Assembly (NCBI RefSeq): GCF_003259375.1
Contig: NZ_QLLN01000003.1
Coordinates: forward strand, 610,955-674,954
Reading direction: 5' to 3'
Source of the DNA: Arenibacter echinorum
Lineage (GTDB): Bacteria; Bacteroidota; Bacteroidia; Flavobacteriales; Flavobacteriaceae
Length of the DNA stretch: 64,000 nucleotides
Positions 45,552 through 56,213 of the stretch are shown in pieces; within the stretch, counting starts at the first letter, position 1, and each line of letters begins with the position of its first letter. The notes beneath the pieces were generated by a model that saw nothing but the letters and a program-made list of their open reading frames with translations, searched no databases and was not told the origin of the DNA. The position numbers and the translations under genes were made by a program.

Positions 45552-46607
45552 TTATTCCTTGAGCGATTTCATATCTATGACAAAACGATAGTGTACATCG
45601 CTCTTCAGCATACGCTCATAGGCAACATTGATATCTTGCATTTTAATGATCTCGATATCCGAAGTAATATTATGCTTTCCACAAAAGTCCAACAATTCCT
45701 GCGTTTCGGCAATTCCCCCAATTAAAGATCCTGCCACTGCCCTACGTCCCATAATCATAGGCACGGTTACCAGCATTGGATCCAGAGGTCCTAAATAACC
45801 AACAACTACCAAGGTGCCATTGGTTGATAAAGTACCAATGTACGGATTCAAATCATGTGCATAGGGAACCGTATCTATAATGAGATCAAAATGGTTCATA
45901 ACGCTCTCCATCTGTTTTTCGTCCGTTGATATAACGACTTGGTGCGCGCCTAGATCCAAACCATCCTGAACCTTATTTGGACTTCTTGAAAACAAGGTAA
46001 CATCCGCCCCAAGGGCATTGGCAAGTTTAATGGCCATATGACCCAAGCCGCCAAGACCGACTACAGCAACTTTACTCCCCTTACCAACCTTCCAATGTCT
46101 CAAAGGTGACCAAGTCGTGATGCCCGCGCACAATACCGGTGCAATACCTGCCTGATCCAAATTTTTGGGCACGCGCAGTACAAAATCTTCATCTACAACA
46201 ATAGTCTCCGAATAACCGCCATGCGTAGGTGAGTCCAAATGTTTATCGTAACCGCCATAGGTGCCGACCCATTGTGGACAATATTGTTCCAAATCATCCT
46301 TACAATTACTACAGGTTCTACAGGAATCTACCAAACATCCCACTGCAACCAGGTCACCCACTTTATACTTTGAGGCACCAGACCCAACCTGGATTACCCT
46401 TCCTACAATTTCATGGCCGGGTACTACAGGATATTGTGTCATGCCCCAATCATTTCGCGCAAAATGCAAATCGGAATGACAGACACCACAAAAAAGAATA
46501 TCGATCTCTACATCCTTTGCAGTTACCGATCTTCTGTTGATCTTTAATTGTTCCAAATCGGATTCAGCGGATTTTGTTCCGTATGCTTTAACAGTTTTTG
46601 CGCTCAT
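45552..46607 (-). CDS. Zinc-dependent NAD(P) alcohol dehydrogenase (CAD/YahK-like)
   Basis: A 351-residue medium-chain dehydrogenase. Catalytic zinc ligands are in CGVCHSDLH and GHEIVG; the structural zinc cysteines are in CRTCSNCKDDLEQYC. The Rossmann loop is VVGLGGLGHMAIKLA, and the residues after the second strand (LFSRSPNK) favour NADP. TYGGYDKHLDSPTHGGYSE is typical of the cinnamyl-alcohol-dehydrogenase/YahK subgroup, broad aldehyde reductases. It stands alone, with 126 bases to the M13 peptidase gene on the left-running strand. Confidence 0.92.
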   Translation of the reverse strand: MSAKTVKAYGTKSAESDLEQLKINRRSVTAKDVEIDILFCGVCHSDLHFARNDWGMTQYPVVPGHEIVGRVIQVGSGASKYKVGDLVAVGCLVDSCRTCSNCKDDLEQYCPQWVGTYGGYDKHLDSPTHGGYSETIVVDEDFVLRVPKNLDQAGIAPVLCAGITTWSPLRHWKVGKGSKVAVVGLGGLGHMAIKLANALGADVTLFSRSPNKVQDGLDLGAHQVVISTDEKQMESVMNHFDLIIDTVPYAHDLNPYIGTLSTNGTLVVVGYLGPLDPMLVTVPMIMGRRAVAGSLIGGIAETQELLDFCGKHNITSDIEIIKMQDINVAYERMLKSDVHYRFVIDMKSLKE

Positions 46608-46733
46608 GATATTTTTGTCTTAGAAGGATTGATTATTGTGTATTAAATATACAAAACATAACCACTCGGATCTGAAAATTAGCGGCTTACATTTATTTTG
46701 AATAACAATGGTTTTTCCATCACTTTTAGGTAC

Positions 46734-48761
46734 CTACCATATCTTAATTCTTTCCTCCGCGGGTTTGAAATTACGATCCCCTGGCTCAACATTAAAAGCG
46801 TTATAAAATGGCGTAAAGTTCATTAATGGGCCATTTACGCGCCAAATGGGTGGCGAATGCGGGTCGGTCATCACATAATTGCGCAAGAATTCCTCGCGCA
46901 TTTTTACCCGCCAAATATTGGCTAAGGAGAGAAAAAAACGTTGGTCTGGGGTATAGCCTCCAATTTTGGTAGAGTCCTGCCCCTGAGCGGTTAGCTTAAA
47001 CGCATCATAGGCAATGGCAATCCCGGCGTTATCGGCCGTGTTTTCCCCAACCGTCAACGCCCCCTTTAAATGGATACTATCCAAAACCGTAAAGTCTGAA
47101 TATTGATCAATAATTTTTTGGGTTCTGGCCTTGAACTGTGTATAATCGTCCTCGGTCCACCAATTGGCAACATTTCCATTTTTGTCATATTGTGCCCCTT
47201 GATCGTCAAAGGCATGGGTAAACTCATGACCTATTACCATTCCAATACCTCCGTAATTCACGGCATCATCCGCATACAGATCAAAATATGGAGGTTGTAA
47301 TATACCGGCTGGAAACACAATTTCGTTCAACGCAGGGTTGTAATAAGCGGTTACCGTAGACGGGGTTGTATGCCACTCGTCCCGATTGGGGGCCTTATTA
47401 AGCAGCTTTAGTTCGTATTGATATTCATCTTGCTGCAAGGCCACCGCATTTTCAAAGAATTTATCCCGATCTATAGCCACATCATAGGTTTTCCACACAT
47501 CCGGATAGCCTATTTTTTTGTTGATGGCATATAACTTGTCCTTGGCTTTTAGCTTGGTGCTATCGCTCATCCAATCTAGGTCGTCGATACGTTTCTCCAA
47601 TACTTTCTGAAAATTATTCACCAGATCAAGGGCCCGCTTTTTGGCATCCTCCTTAAAGTAACGCTTTACATACAATTGTCCTAGGGCAAAGCCTATTTGG
47701 TCATCAACCCTACGTACCATTTGCTTTGCCCGCGATTGTTGTTGGGCCTGTCCGGACAATACTTTACTGTATTCAAAAGCAGCATCCCTAAAGGGTGTGC
47801 TTAAAATATTGGCATGTGAATCCACGGAGTGAGCTTTCAGGTACAATTTCCAATGGGCCAATGGTACCTTCGTCAGTAACTTGTTCAAGGTATCATAATA
47901 ATTTGGCTGTGAGACATCCAAGGAATCTATCTCGGCTCCCAAATTTGTGAATAGTGCCTTCCAACCCAAGTTGGGATGTTTTTGGTCGAGTTCGGAAACG
48001 GACATTTTGTGATAGTTTTCTTTAATGACCCGTCGTTCTATACGTGTCTTGTGCGATTGTGCCAGTTGTTTTTCAATTTCGAATACGATAGCTGCCTGCG
48101 CTTCGGCATCCCTATCCCCTACCAATTTGAACAGTGAAGTCAGATAGGTTTTGTAAGCCTCCTGAATAGCTTTCACTGAAGCATCTTCCTGAAAGTAATA
48201 ATCACGATCGGGCATTCCCAATCCGGACTGCGCAACATGTAAAATATTAAGGGAGCTATTCTCCTGATCTGGAGACACATAAGGCGCAACCATGGAATAA
48301 TCCCCTGACTTGATCTGGATAGCTACAAAATCCGTCATACCGGAAATATCCTTAATGGCCTCTATTTGATCCAATATGGGTTGTATGGGTGTAATTCCTC
48401 TTGAATCTATACTAAGGGTATCCATCCCAGAGGCATAAAAATCGCCCACCTTTTGTTCAATACTTCCTTTGGGATGTTCTCGTTGGGACACTTCCTGCAA
48501 AACATTTTTAAGCAGTTCCTGCTGTGGAATATTTAAAAATCGATACGACCCTACTCCAACCTGGTCCTCTGCGATTACAGCTTTATCGAACCATTTTTTA
48601 TTAACATGGTTAAAGAAATCATCCCCGGGTTTAATAGAATCTGAAATTCCATCAAAGACAACAGCCTTATTATCGGTTTGAAAATCCTTTTTATTGGAAG
48701 TCTCATTTTTACAGGAAATACATATCCAAAAAAACAAAGAGATATAACATAGCGTTTTCAT
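46734..48761 (-). CDS. M13 family metallopeptidase (PepO/neprilysin-like) lipoprotein
   Basis: A 675-residue zinc peptidase with a lipoprotein leader (FWICISCKNE). The N-terminal helical M13_N domain begins at GDDFFNHVNKKWFDK. The catalytic domain has NEIVFPAGILQPPYF, the zinc motif VIGHEFTHAFDDQGAQYD (HExxH) and the third ligand in GENTADNAG. The DPHSPP and GPLMNFTPFYNAFNV near the end and a final KIW are typical. It would cleave oligopeptides in the cell envelope. Length is normal for the family. Confidence 0.94.
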   Translation of the reverse strand: MKTLCYISLFFWICISCKNETSNKKDFQTDNKAVVFDGISDSIKPGDDFFNHVNKKWFDKAVIAEDQVGVGSYRFLNIPQQELLKNVLQEVSQREHPKGSIEQKVGDFYASGMDTLSIDSRGITPIQPILDQIEAIKDISGMTDFVAIQIKSGDYSMVAPYVSPDQENSSLNILHVAQSGLGMPDRDYYFQEDASVKAIQEAYKTYLTSLFKLVGDRDAEAQAAIVFEIEKQLAQSHKTRIERRVIKENYHKMSVSELDQKHPNLGWKALFTNLGAEIDSLDVSQPNYYDTLNKLLTKVPLAHWKLYLKAHSVDSHANILSTPFRDAAFEYSKVLSGQAQQQSRAKQMVRRVDDQIGFALGQLYVKRYFKEDAKKRALDLVNNFQKVLEKRIDDLDWMSDSTKLKAKDKLYAINKKIGYPDVWKTYDVAIDRDKFFENAVALQQDEYQYELKLLNKAPNRDEWHTTPSTVTAYYNPALNEIVFPAGILQPPYFDLYADDAVNYGGIGMVIGHEFTHAFDDQGAQYDKNGNVANWWTEDDYTQFKARTQKIIDQYSDFTVLDSIHLKGALTVGENTADNAGIAIAYDAFKLTAQGQDSTKIGGYTPDQRFFLSLANIWRVKMREEFLRNYVMTDPHSPPIWRVNGPLMNFTPFYNAFNVEPGDRNFKPAEERIKIW

Positions 48762-49098
48762 AGCAGAACTGTTTTGTGCACTCTAAGATATGTTTTTCTT
48801 ATGATTTGATTAGTAAAGGAAAGTTATAGATGACGACAAAACTTCTTAAGCCTAACAGTTGGTTTTGTTTAATCGGATGAAGCTCTTTGAATAGGTTTTT
48901 TAAAGCCTGTTATTTAAACGAAAGGTATTCCCTCTGCTAGAACCCAGATACCTCTCCTCCTTTTCTCCGAAAGCCTAAAGGAACATAGACAGGTGACAAA
49001 AGTGATCGATGTTGTTACTCCACTCCCACTAACGCACAAAAAAAGGAGGATAATAAATAATTACCCTCCCTTTCACTAAATAACTAATCTAACTATCT
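48762..49098. other. Intergenic region (337 bases)
   Basis: No gene. A weak terminator-like hairpin (GGAGGATAAT with ATTACCCTCC, about 49044-49070) precedes the stop of the right-hand - strand gene, with T run on the - strand. Confidence 0.5.
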
Positions 49099-49695
49099 TT
49101 ATTCCATTTCTATAATACCTACTACTCCATAGGCCCTAGTGCCATTTACTTGTATTTTCTCATAAAGGATGCTGGCATATTCATAATATTCCATTCCATC
49201 TATGGCTACTTTTTCATAATCTTCTGGAAGCTCATACACTATGGTGCCTATTTCTGGCTCTACCACTTCATATTCATTATTTGTTTGAACATAAAATACC
49301 CCCTGGGCATTATAATAATTGTAATTATTATAATTAACCCGCTTATAATTTGAAGGTAAGCTGTTTAACCTGAATCCTATTTTAGGAGCAATTACAATAT
49401 ACCTTCCCCTGGATTGTGTGTAATACTTGTTATTGGCATAGTAGTAATCCTGTCCACTATACTTAATAACTTTTTTATCGGGCACCGAACGCACTGAAAC
49501 TACTTTTCGCATTGGAGTTTTATAGGTGACTTTTGTACTGGGCACTCTGTTATTAACCGTTTTTTTGAACGTTGCAGTCTTGGTAACACTGGTGGATCTG
49601 GAATTTGAGTTTCCAACCGATTGTCCTGAAGCTTCCGCCATAAAAGCAAGGGCAAGTAAAACTGATAAAATGTATATTCTGATAAATGCTTTCAT
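49099..49695 (-). CDS. DUF6515-like secreted protein, copy 2
   Basis: A 198-residue paralogue of the protein at 38340-38921, with the same layout: signal peptide (ending near AEASGQ), Ser/Thr/Lys-rich basic stretch (TSVTKTATFKKTVNNR), then PMRKVVSVRSVPDKKVIKYS, GRYIVIAPKIGFRLNSLP, NEYEVVEPEIGTIVYELPED and EKIQVNGTRAYGVVGIIEME. The C-terminal halves are near identical, while leaders and basic stretches differ. ATG 49695 is chosen because it starts the signal peptide; the longer frame to 49794 has no such start. Confidence 0.75.
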   Translation of the reverse strand: MKAFIRIYILSVLLALAFMAEASGQSVGNSNSRSTSVTKTATFKKTVNNRVPSTKVTYKTPMRKVVSVRSVPDKKVIKYSGQDYYYANNKYYTQSRGRYIVIAPKIGFRLNSLPSNYKRVNYNNYNYYNAQGVFYVQTNNEYEVVEPEIGTIVYELPEDYEKVAIDGMEYYEYASILYEKIQVNGTRAYGVVGIIEME

Positions 49696-50110
49696 AATCT
49701 CTAAGATTTTGGGTTCCAATTGTTGGTAATACGTAGTCATTGCAACGTATTGATAGACCAAAGGTATACGTACGCTATAGAAATATGAAAGCAAATAGAC
49801 AATGGCTGGATTTCTATCTATGAATATTAAAATTTAACAGATTAAAAGGAAAGGGCTACTAGTAAATGTTTGGTATTACCAGTTGTAAACCAAGAATGTT
49901 TGGTTGTAGTGTTCACTTACCGCTTCCTGTTAGAGAATTAAAAGATCAGTGGTTTTAATTACTATGACCTTTCCTTCCCAACTGAAATAGCTTTGGAAAG
50001 CCTTGTAATGAGAACTTTTTAATATTTTTTTAAGGGAGATACCATTTATTGGGTAAGAACCTCAAGACGAAATTACCCCTAGGAAATCCAAATTAGATAT
50101 ACTTTCCCGT
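49696..50110. other. Intergenic region (415 bases)
   Basis: AT-rich, with no gene, hairpin or repeat that I can support. It separates the DUF6515-like gene from the FN3-like lipoprotein; both lie on the - strand, so it probably holds the promoter of the former. Confidence 0.5.
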
Positions 50111-50815
50111 CTATTCTGGAGATATGGCACTGAATTCAGATATAGAATAATTCCCAGAAACGTCCTTACTTATAACTTGAACGGTATATAGCATATTTGG
50201 AGAAGTTGCTATGGGATCCAGCGTGTCAACAGTTAAATCAGTAAATTCCGCAATGGTCTCTCCCTCTTCCTTCACCACAACATCATATGTCAAAACATCA
50301 CCATCCTCATCTTTGCCAATCCATGAGGTATTAAGATCGGCGGTGGTAACATCAAATATAATGGCAATTTCGGCCGCATAGGGCACATAATTACCTACAG
50401 GAGTACCTGGAGCGGCAAAAGACATGGAATCACTATTGGTTTGTCCGTCACTGTTTTTTGAGATTATGTTCCATGTATATACCTTGCCTCTATTCAGTGT
50501 CACTTTAGCTACCAATGCATTAAATATATTTCTAAAAACCTCATTACCACCTTCGTTCACCACCAATTCATAATTCTGGGCATATTCTGCTTCCTGCCAG
50601 CTAAAGGAAATACTTACTTGAGCGTCGTTCCCTGAAACCGCTTCATAGTCGGAACAAGGCTCGCCGTTTACTGGTAAAATTCCAATTGCTTTAGTAGGAG
50701 GATTAACTTCTTTGACTATTGGTTCTTTTGCACTATCACTGCCACCACTACAGGAAAATAGTAGAGAGGATAAAACTAAAATCGCATTGATTATAATTGA
50801 TTTTGTCATTTTCAT
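50111..50815 (-). CDS. FN3-like surface lipoprotein coupled to the BspA-like protein
   Basis: A 234-residue lipoprotein (lipobox LFSC). Two beta-sandwich modules resembling fibronectin type III repeats are visible: VSISFSWQEAEYAQNYELVV with VYTWNIISKNSDG, and LNTSWIGKDEDGDVLTYDVV with YTVQVISKDVSG. Its start overlaps the stop of the 1599-residue protein by four bases, so the two are translated from one message. It may anchor or display that secreted protein. A cysteine in GEPCSDYE is isolated. Confidence 0.75.
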   Translation of the reverse strand: MKMTKSIIINAILVLSSLLFSCSGGSDSAKEPIVKEVNPPTKAIGILPVNGEPCSDYEAVSGNDAQVSISFSWQEAEYAQNYELVVNEGGNEVFRNIFNALVAKVTLNRGKVYTWNIISKNSDGQTNSDSMSFAAPGTPVGNYVPYAAEIAIIFDVTTADLNTSWIGKDEDGDVLTYDVVVKEEGETIAEFTDLTVDTLDPIATSPNMLYTVQVISKDVSGNYSISEFSAISPE

Positions 50816-53800
50816 TTCTTAATGATCTTTATTGATTCCCCTGTATTATCAGTTCTTATTTTAAGTATATACAAACCTGATTCCAAAGAAGAGATATCCA
50901 AAATATTTGTCTGTTGTTGGTAATCCATTACTTTGATCAATTTCCCTTCTAAGCTGTAAATCATTACATTAAAGAAATTTCCTTTACCTAAAAGGTGAAT
51001 GTAATCCGAGGAAATCGTTGGGAAGACCTGTATGGAGTCACCTATATAGAAACTGTCGGTAATGTGACCTTGGCAATCGCTCTCTCCGAAAATGGAAACA
51101 TCTGTTTTACCAGATAGACCGTCTATAAATATGGTTTGATCTCCAAGATCGTCAAAAGTGAAATTCATTAGCTGTCCGTTCACCAGTACCTCATATTTTT
51201 TACTACCCGAAACGTTGTAGGAAACAGTTCTTGCTGTAAGGTCCAACGCTTCTCTTTTTCCACTTACAGAAGTCAGCCCATTAATGGCAACGCCATAAGT
51301 TTGTTGAAAGAGAATCTCAGGAATAGCAATGGTAACAGTATAGGAACCGACAGGCAATTGATCAATTTTAAAGGGTTCATGGGATGCAACGCTTTTAAAT
51401 TGATTGGAAATTCCTTCGCCCGAAATGGATATATCCAGCAAATATTCTGTTTCATTCATAGATATTTCAATACTCCCATCGTTACTGCCCGTACAACTTG
51501 GCGTTAGGGCATAAACCTTAACACCGTCTGAAGGTACAATATCACAACCATTACTATTGACTTCCATGCCTGGTCGGGTACTCAAACATAGATCATACTG
51601 GTCCAAAACTCCATCCAAGTCATTGTCTTCGTTACAATAAGGAACTTTACCGCCATCTGTTATGATCCAACCATAATTATCAATAAGGCTTTGCCTTGCT
51701 AATTCTCCATCGCAAAACTGGCTGTTATTCATAAATAATAAAACATTGCTTTGTAACGCCGGTATATTGCTCCAACCAATAAGGGTTTTGTCATAGTTTT
51801 CTAATGATAGTCCTCCACCAGAGAAAAGATGATCCATCGTTGTAACCATACTTACATCCCATTTTCCTAGGTTCTGGTCAAAGGAAGATGCCCCATTGAA
51901 CATTCCTCCAATAGAAGTCACTTTGCCCATATTCCAATCTGAAATATCTTGATTAAAAGAAGTAGCTTTTCCAAACATACCGCTCATATCGGTAACATTT
52001 GATACATCCCATTGGTTCAAGGGCTTGTTGTACGAAGTAGCCTCGACGAACATTATAGCCATTTGAGTTACACTGGAAACATCCCAAATGTTTAAAGGCT
52101 GATTAAAACTAGTTGCTCTTTCAAACATTCCACTCATATCCGTAACAGCACTTACATCCCAACTCGATATATCCTGATTAAACGCCTCTGCCCCTGCGAA
52201 CATTACGTTCATTGATGTCACGCTTGAAACATCCCAATTTCCGATATCCTGATTAAAGGACGTTGCACCCGAAAACATAGCGCCCATATGTTGCACATTA
52301 CCAACGTTCCAAGAAGAAATATCCTGGTTAAAGGAACTAGCTCCTCCAAACAAGGCATGCATTGATGTTAGGTGATCAACTTCCCATTTCCCGACTGGCT
52401 GATCAAAGGCTTTGGCACCAACAAACATACCGTCTATGAATTCAACATTACCCATATCCCAATTGGAGATATCACTATTAAAATTAATTGCATCGGAAAA
52501 CATGAATGATAAATAAGTGGCATTGGAAACATCCCAATCACCTATATCCTGATTAAACAGGCTTGCCCCATCGAACATATTGCCGAAATTTGTAATAGAG
52601 CCTACCTTCCAATCGGAGAAGGAATCATTTCCTACCAAGGCTTCACAAAACCTGAACATCCCAATTGCAGAACTAACCTTTTCCAAATTTGGAATATCGG
52701 TAGCCAATACATCTAGATTAGAGCAGTGTGTGAAAGCATTATCCATGGAAGTCCATTCCCCTAAACCCCACTGGTCTATGGAAACAATTTTGTCCGAATC
52801 TTGGGTCGTTCCATAAAAATCATTAAAGTATATTCTAGGAAATTTCCCGTATATGGATACTGTATACGTTCCAGGTACTGCATATTGGTGAGTTATATTT
52901 CCTGTAATCCCTTTATCAGTGTTACCATCGCCCCAATCTACAGAGTAATTGTAGATTTCACCTGGAGCTGTAGGAATACGTATTCTATCATCACTGGTAG
53001 CACCAGGGTTATCTGTCTTCCAAGTAGTTACAAAATGACAATCGGTGTTGGCACCTGCATCGGAAATAGTCCAGCCATAGGTATCGATAATTGCTTGTCG
53101 GGCCCAATCTGAGCTGCAATATTGGCTGTTTCCAGCATCAAAAACCAGATTATTTTGAAGATTGGTTAAGGCGCTCCAACCTTTTAATAGACTATCATAG
53201 TTTTTTGTTGATAAAGTAACACCGGATAAAATAGATGTCATATCTACAACATTACTTACATCCCAATTTCCCAGATCTTGATCAAAAGAAAAAGCTCTTC
53301 CAAACATCCTGGCCATATCGGTGACACTTGAGACATCCCATTCCCCTATGTCTTGATTGAATAGGGGAGCGTCATAAAACATGACGGCCATACTAGTGAC
53401 ATTTGAAACATCCCATCCATCTAGCCTTTGGTTAAATGCTTGGTTACCCAAGAACATTCCTTCAGTTCTTTTAACATTGGAAACATCCCAATTTGAAATA
53501 TCTTGATTAAAACTATTGGCAGAATTGAACATGTAACCCATATCATTGACTTTAGATACATTCCAATCTCCTATGTCTTGGTTAAATGAACTGGCACGGT
53601 TAAATAAGCCCGACATACGAATAACATTGGATACATTCCATGAAGAAATATCTTGATTAAAAGAATAAGCTCCTGCAAACATGGATCCCATGTCCGTAAC
53701 ATTATCAACATACCAATTGCTTATATCCTGGTTAAATAAAGGGCAGTCAATAAAAACACCAAACATCCCTGTTATATTGCTTACATCCCATTCGGAAAAA

Positions 53801-55611
53801 CTAGCATTGCCAATTAATTTGGTACACCCTCTAAACATGTAACCCATATTCCTGACATTGGATAAATTTGGGGTATCGGTAGCTAGGATATCTAAATTTG
53901 AGCATTTTGTAAACGCATCTTCCATTGAAGTCCAGTTTATATCTCCCCATTGATCAATAGATATAAGCTTCTCATAGTCCTTTATTTCATCAACGGGAAA
54001 ATAGTTGAAATACATTCGTGGAAAGTTACCTGTAATGGATATTTCATAAGTACCAACTGCGGCATAGGAATGTGTTATGTCCCCTGTTACATTGGTATTA
54101 GAGGACCCATCCCCCCAATCAATGGTATAATTATAGGTTTCACCCGGAAAAGTTGGAATAGTGACTTGGTAACTATCAGAAATACCGGGGTTGTTGGTCT
54201 TCCAGGTACTAATAAATGGGCAGTCTTCCCCAGCATCGATAATTATCCAACCCTTGGTATATATTAAGGCTTGCCTTTCTGCAAAAGACTTGCAAAAACT
54301 ACTATTACCTCCATCAAATACCAAATTTGGTTTTAATGATGGTATACTGCTCCATCCCTGAATTAAACTATCGTAATTTTTTGAAGATAATTTTACCCCA
54401 GTGAATATATTATTAACATTTTCTACATTTTCAATATTCCAACTTCCCAAATCCCGGTCAAAATTACTTGCCCCATCAAACATAGAGGCCATGTTGGTTA
54501 CCTTACCAACATCCCAAATCCCGATTGGCTGATCAAAAACTACGGCATCCATGAATAGTTCCGACATGTTCGTTACATTGCCAACTTCCCAATTTGAAAT
54601 ATTTTGATTAAAGGATGATGCGCCCCGGAACATAGAATTCATTAATGTTACGCTCTGTACATTCCAATTACTGATATTTTGATTAAAATTGGTAGCCCAT
54701 CTAAACATGGCATCCATTCGTTCCACCTTGCCAACATTCCATGAGGACATATTTTGGTTATATGATGTACTCTGCTGGAACATACTGCGCATATCAGTTA
54801 CTTTGGACACGTCCCAATTATCAATTTCTTGATCAAAAGAACTTGCTCCACTGAACATATACCCCATATTTGTTACAGAACTCACATCCCAATTTCCTAT
54901 ATCTTGATTGAATGAAGATGCCCTTGAAAACATGCCACCTATAAATGTTGCCGAACTTAGAATCCAATTGTTTAAAGGCTGATTAAACTTGGTGGCACCA
55001 TTGAACATGGAGTTAAAAGATTGTACATTAGAGACATTCCAATTATTCAATGGGCTATTGAATTCTTTGGCATCGAAGAACATGGTACCCATGTCCGTAA
55101 CATTACTCACATCCCAGTCATTAAAAGAAGAATTGCCTACCAGATCACTACATTCACGGAACATAGCTTGGACACTGGTGACATTCGACAAATTCGGCAC
55201 ATCGGTTGCATTGACATCCATGTTTGCACACCCATAAAATGCTCCTGACATGGAAGACCATACTATGTTACCCCATTGCTCAATGGCAAGTAACTTCTTC
55301 TCATCGGCAGCAATTGGGTTTCCCGTCTCGTAGTTAAAATAAATTCTTGGAAAAACCCCAGTAATCGAAACTTGATAGGTTCCCGCACTGGCATAGGTGT
55401 GGGTAATATTCCCCACAACATTTAAATCCGAGGTGCCATCTCCCCAGTCCACTGAATAATCATAGTTTTCTCCGGGATAGGTTGGAATTGTAATCTGGTT
55501 ATCCTCTGAAATTCCTGGATTATTCGTTTTCCAGGTCGTGATGAATTCCGATTGTGCAGAAACGGCAAAATGGAAAAAGCTCAAAAGAGCTAAAAAGTAG
55601 ATTTTTTTCAT
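50812..55611 (-). CDS. Giant BspA-like (DUF285) T9SS-exported surface protein with three repeated modules
   Basis: A 1599-residue protein with a signal peptide (ALLSFFHFAVSAQ). Three modules of about 400 residues start near residues 23, 465 and 860, each with FITTWKTNNPG-like opening, a PKD-like VDWGDGTSD, and then tandem DUF285 repeats of about 25 residues (pattern WDVSNVTDMSGMFxxAxSFN). Near residue 1327 is a thrombospondin-type-3-like calcium motif (DNDLDGVLDQYDLC). The last 80 residues are a T9SS type A sorting domain ending GLYILKIRTDNTGESIKIIK. It is probably an adhesin or binding protein. It leads the operon with the lipoprotein gene. Confidence 0.88.
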   Translation of the reverse strand: MKKIYFLALLSFFHFAVSAQSEFITTWKTNNPGISEDNQITIPTYPGENYDYSVDWGDGTSDLNVVGNITHTYASAGTYQVSITGVFPRIYFNYETGNPIAADEKKLLAIEQWGNIVWSSMSGAFYGCANMDVNATDVPNLSNVTSVQAMFRECSDLVGNSSFNDWDVSNVTDMGTMFFDAKEFNSPLNNWNVSNVQSFNSMFNGATKFNQPLNNWILSSATFIGGMFSRASSFNQDIGNWDVSSVTNMGYMFSGASSFDQEIDNWDVSKVTDMRSMFQQSTSYNQNMSSWNVGKVERMDAMFRWATNFNQNISNWNVQSVTLMNSMFRGASSFNQNISNWEVGNVTNMSELFMDAVVFDQPIGIWDVGKVTNMASMFDGASNFDRDLGSWNIENVENVNNIFTGVKLSSKNYDSLIQGWSSIPSLKPNLVFDGGNSSFCKSFAERQALIYTKGWIIIDAGEDCPFISTWKTNNPGISDSYQVTIPTFPGETYNYTIDWGDGSSNTNVTGDITHSYAAVGTYEISITGNFPRMYFNYFPVDEIKDYEKLISIDQWGDINWTSMEDAFTKCSNLDILATDTPNLSNVRNMGYMFRGCTKLIGNASFSEWDVSNITGMFGVFIDCPLFNQDISNWYVDNVTDMGSMFAGAYSFNQDISSWNVSNVIRMSGLFNRASSFNQDIGDWNVSKVNDMGYMFNSANSFNQDISNWDVSNVKRTEGMFLGNQAFNQRLDGWDVSNVTSMAVMFYDAPLFNQDIGEWDVSSVTDMARMFGRAFSFDQDLGNWDVSNVVDMTSILSGVTLSTKNYDSLLKGWSALTNLQNNLVFDAGNSQYCSSDWARQAIIDTYGWTISDAGANTDCHFVTTWKTDNPGATSDDRIRIPTAPGEIYNYSVDWGDGNTDKGITGNITHQYAVPGTYTVSIYGKFPRIYFNDFYGTTQDSDKIVSIDQWGLGEWTSMDNAFTHCSNLDVLATDIPNLEKVSSAIGMFRFCEALVGNDSFSDWKVGSITNFGNMFDGASLFNQDIGDWDVSNATYLSFMFSDAINFNSDISNWDMGNVEFIDGMFVGAKAFDQPVGKWEVDHLTSMHALFGGASSFNQDISSWNVGNVQHMGAMFSGATSFNQDIGNWDVSSVTSMNVMFAGAEAFNQDISSWDVSAVTDMSGMFERATSFNQPLNIWDVSSVTQMAIMFVEATSYNKPLNQWDVSNVTDMSGMFGKATSFNQDISDWNMGKVTSIGGMFNGASSFDQNLGKWDVSMVTTMDHLFSGGGLSLENYDKTLIGWSNIPALQSNVLLFMNNSQFCDGELARQSLIDNYGWIITDGGKVPYCNEDNDLDGVLDQYDLCLSTRPGMEVNSNGCDIVPSDGVKVYALTPSCTGSNDGSIEISMNETEYLLDISISGEGISNQFKSVASHEPFKIDQLPVGSYTVTIAIPEILFQQTYGVAINGLTSVSGKREALDLTARTVSYNVSGSKKYEVLVNGQLMNFTFDDLGDQTIFIDGLSGKTDVSIFGESDCQGHITDSFYIGDSIQVFPTISSDYIHLLGKGNFFNVMIYSLEGKLIKVMDYQQQTNILDISSLESGLYILKIRTDNTGESIKIIKK

Positions 55612-55760
55612 GCAAGGGTATTACGGTACCAACTTACATTTTGTTTCTGACATTTCAATGACCTCTCGTTATTCTGTCTGCTTTTTCCTGTTAAATGTTC
55701 TTATGTACAACAATATAAATCAACATCATAAGGTCTGGATTCGCTTTAGTAATGATATAA

Positions 55761-56213
55761 TCAGAAATGCATCTTCATCCCTTCATGGCTGTCGCTAAAC
55801 CCAAGTTTTGTATAAAAAGCTATGGCCAACGGCCTTTTCTTGTCCGTGGTTAACTGCAATATATGGGCATTTCTTTCTTTTGCTCTATTTATGGCCCATT
55901 TAAACATTTTGGTTCCAATGCCCGTTCCCCTTTGATCCTTCCTAATTCTCACAGCTTCGATCTGGGCTCTTACACCACCACGATAGGTGAGGTATTGGAT
56001 AAAGGATAATTGTAAGGTGCCTACCACCTCCCCCACTTCATTTTCCACAACTATAAGTTCCTGGTTGTTATCGCTATTTATGTTCGCAAAAGCTCTATAA
56101 TACTCCTCTGGCAGGGGTGTTTTGAAATTCTCCCTTGTTTTTCCCAACTCATCATCGGCAATCATTTCTACGATTGCTATAACATCGTTCTCTGTTGCTT
56201 TTCTAAATTTCAT
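55761..56213 (-). CDS. GNAT family N-acetyltransferase
   Basis: A 150-residue acetyltransferase. The acetyl-CoA loop is RIRKDQRGTGIGTKMFKWAI (Q/RxxGxG/A). VGTLQLSFIQYLTYRGGVRA forms the central strands and LAIAFYTKLGFSDSHEGMK the conserved tail. The substrate is unknown. Its start overlaps the small membrane-protein gene by 11 bases, so it belongs to the operon that starts with the CHMI-like gene. Confidence 0.88.
   Translation of the reverse strand: MKFRKATENDVIAIVEMIADDELGKTRENFKTPLPEEYYRAFANINSDNNQELIVVENEVGEVVGTLQLSFIQYLTYRGGVRAQIEAVRIRKDQRGTGIGTKMFKWAINRAKERNAHILQLTTDKKRPLAIAFYTKLGFSDSHEGMKMHF

Noticed and set aside
52801-54267. + strand frames of about 100 codons
   Set aside because: Shadows of the repetitive BspA-like gene.
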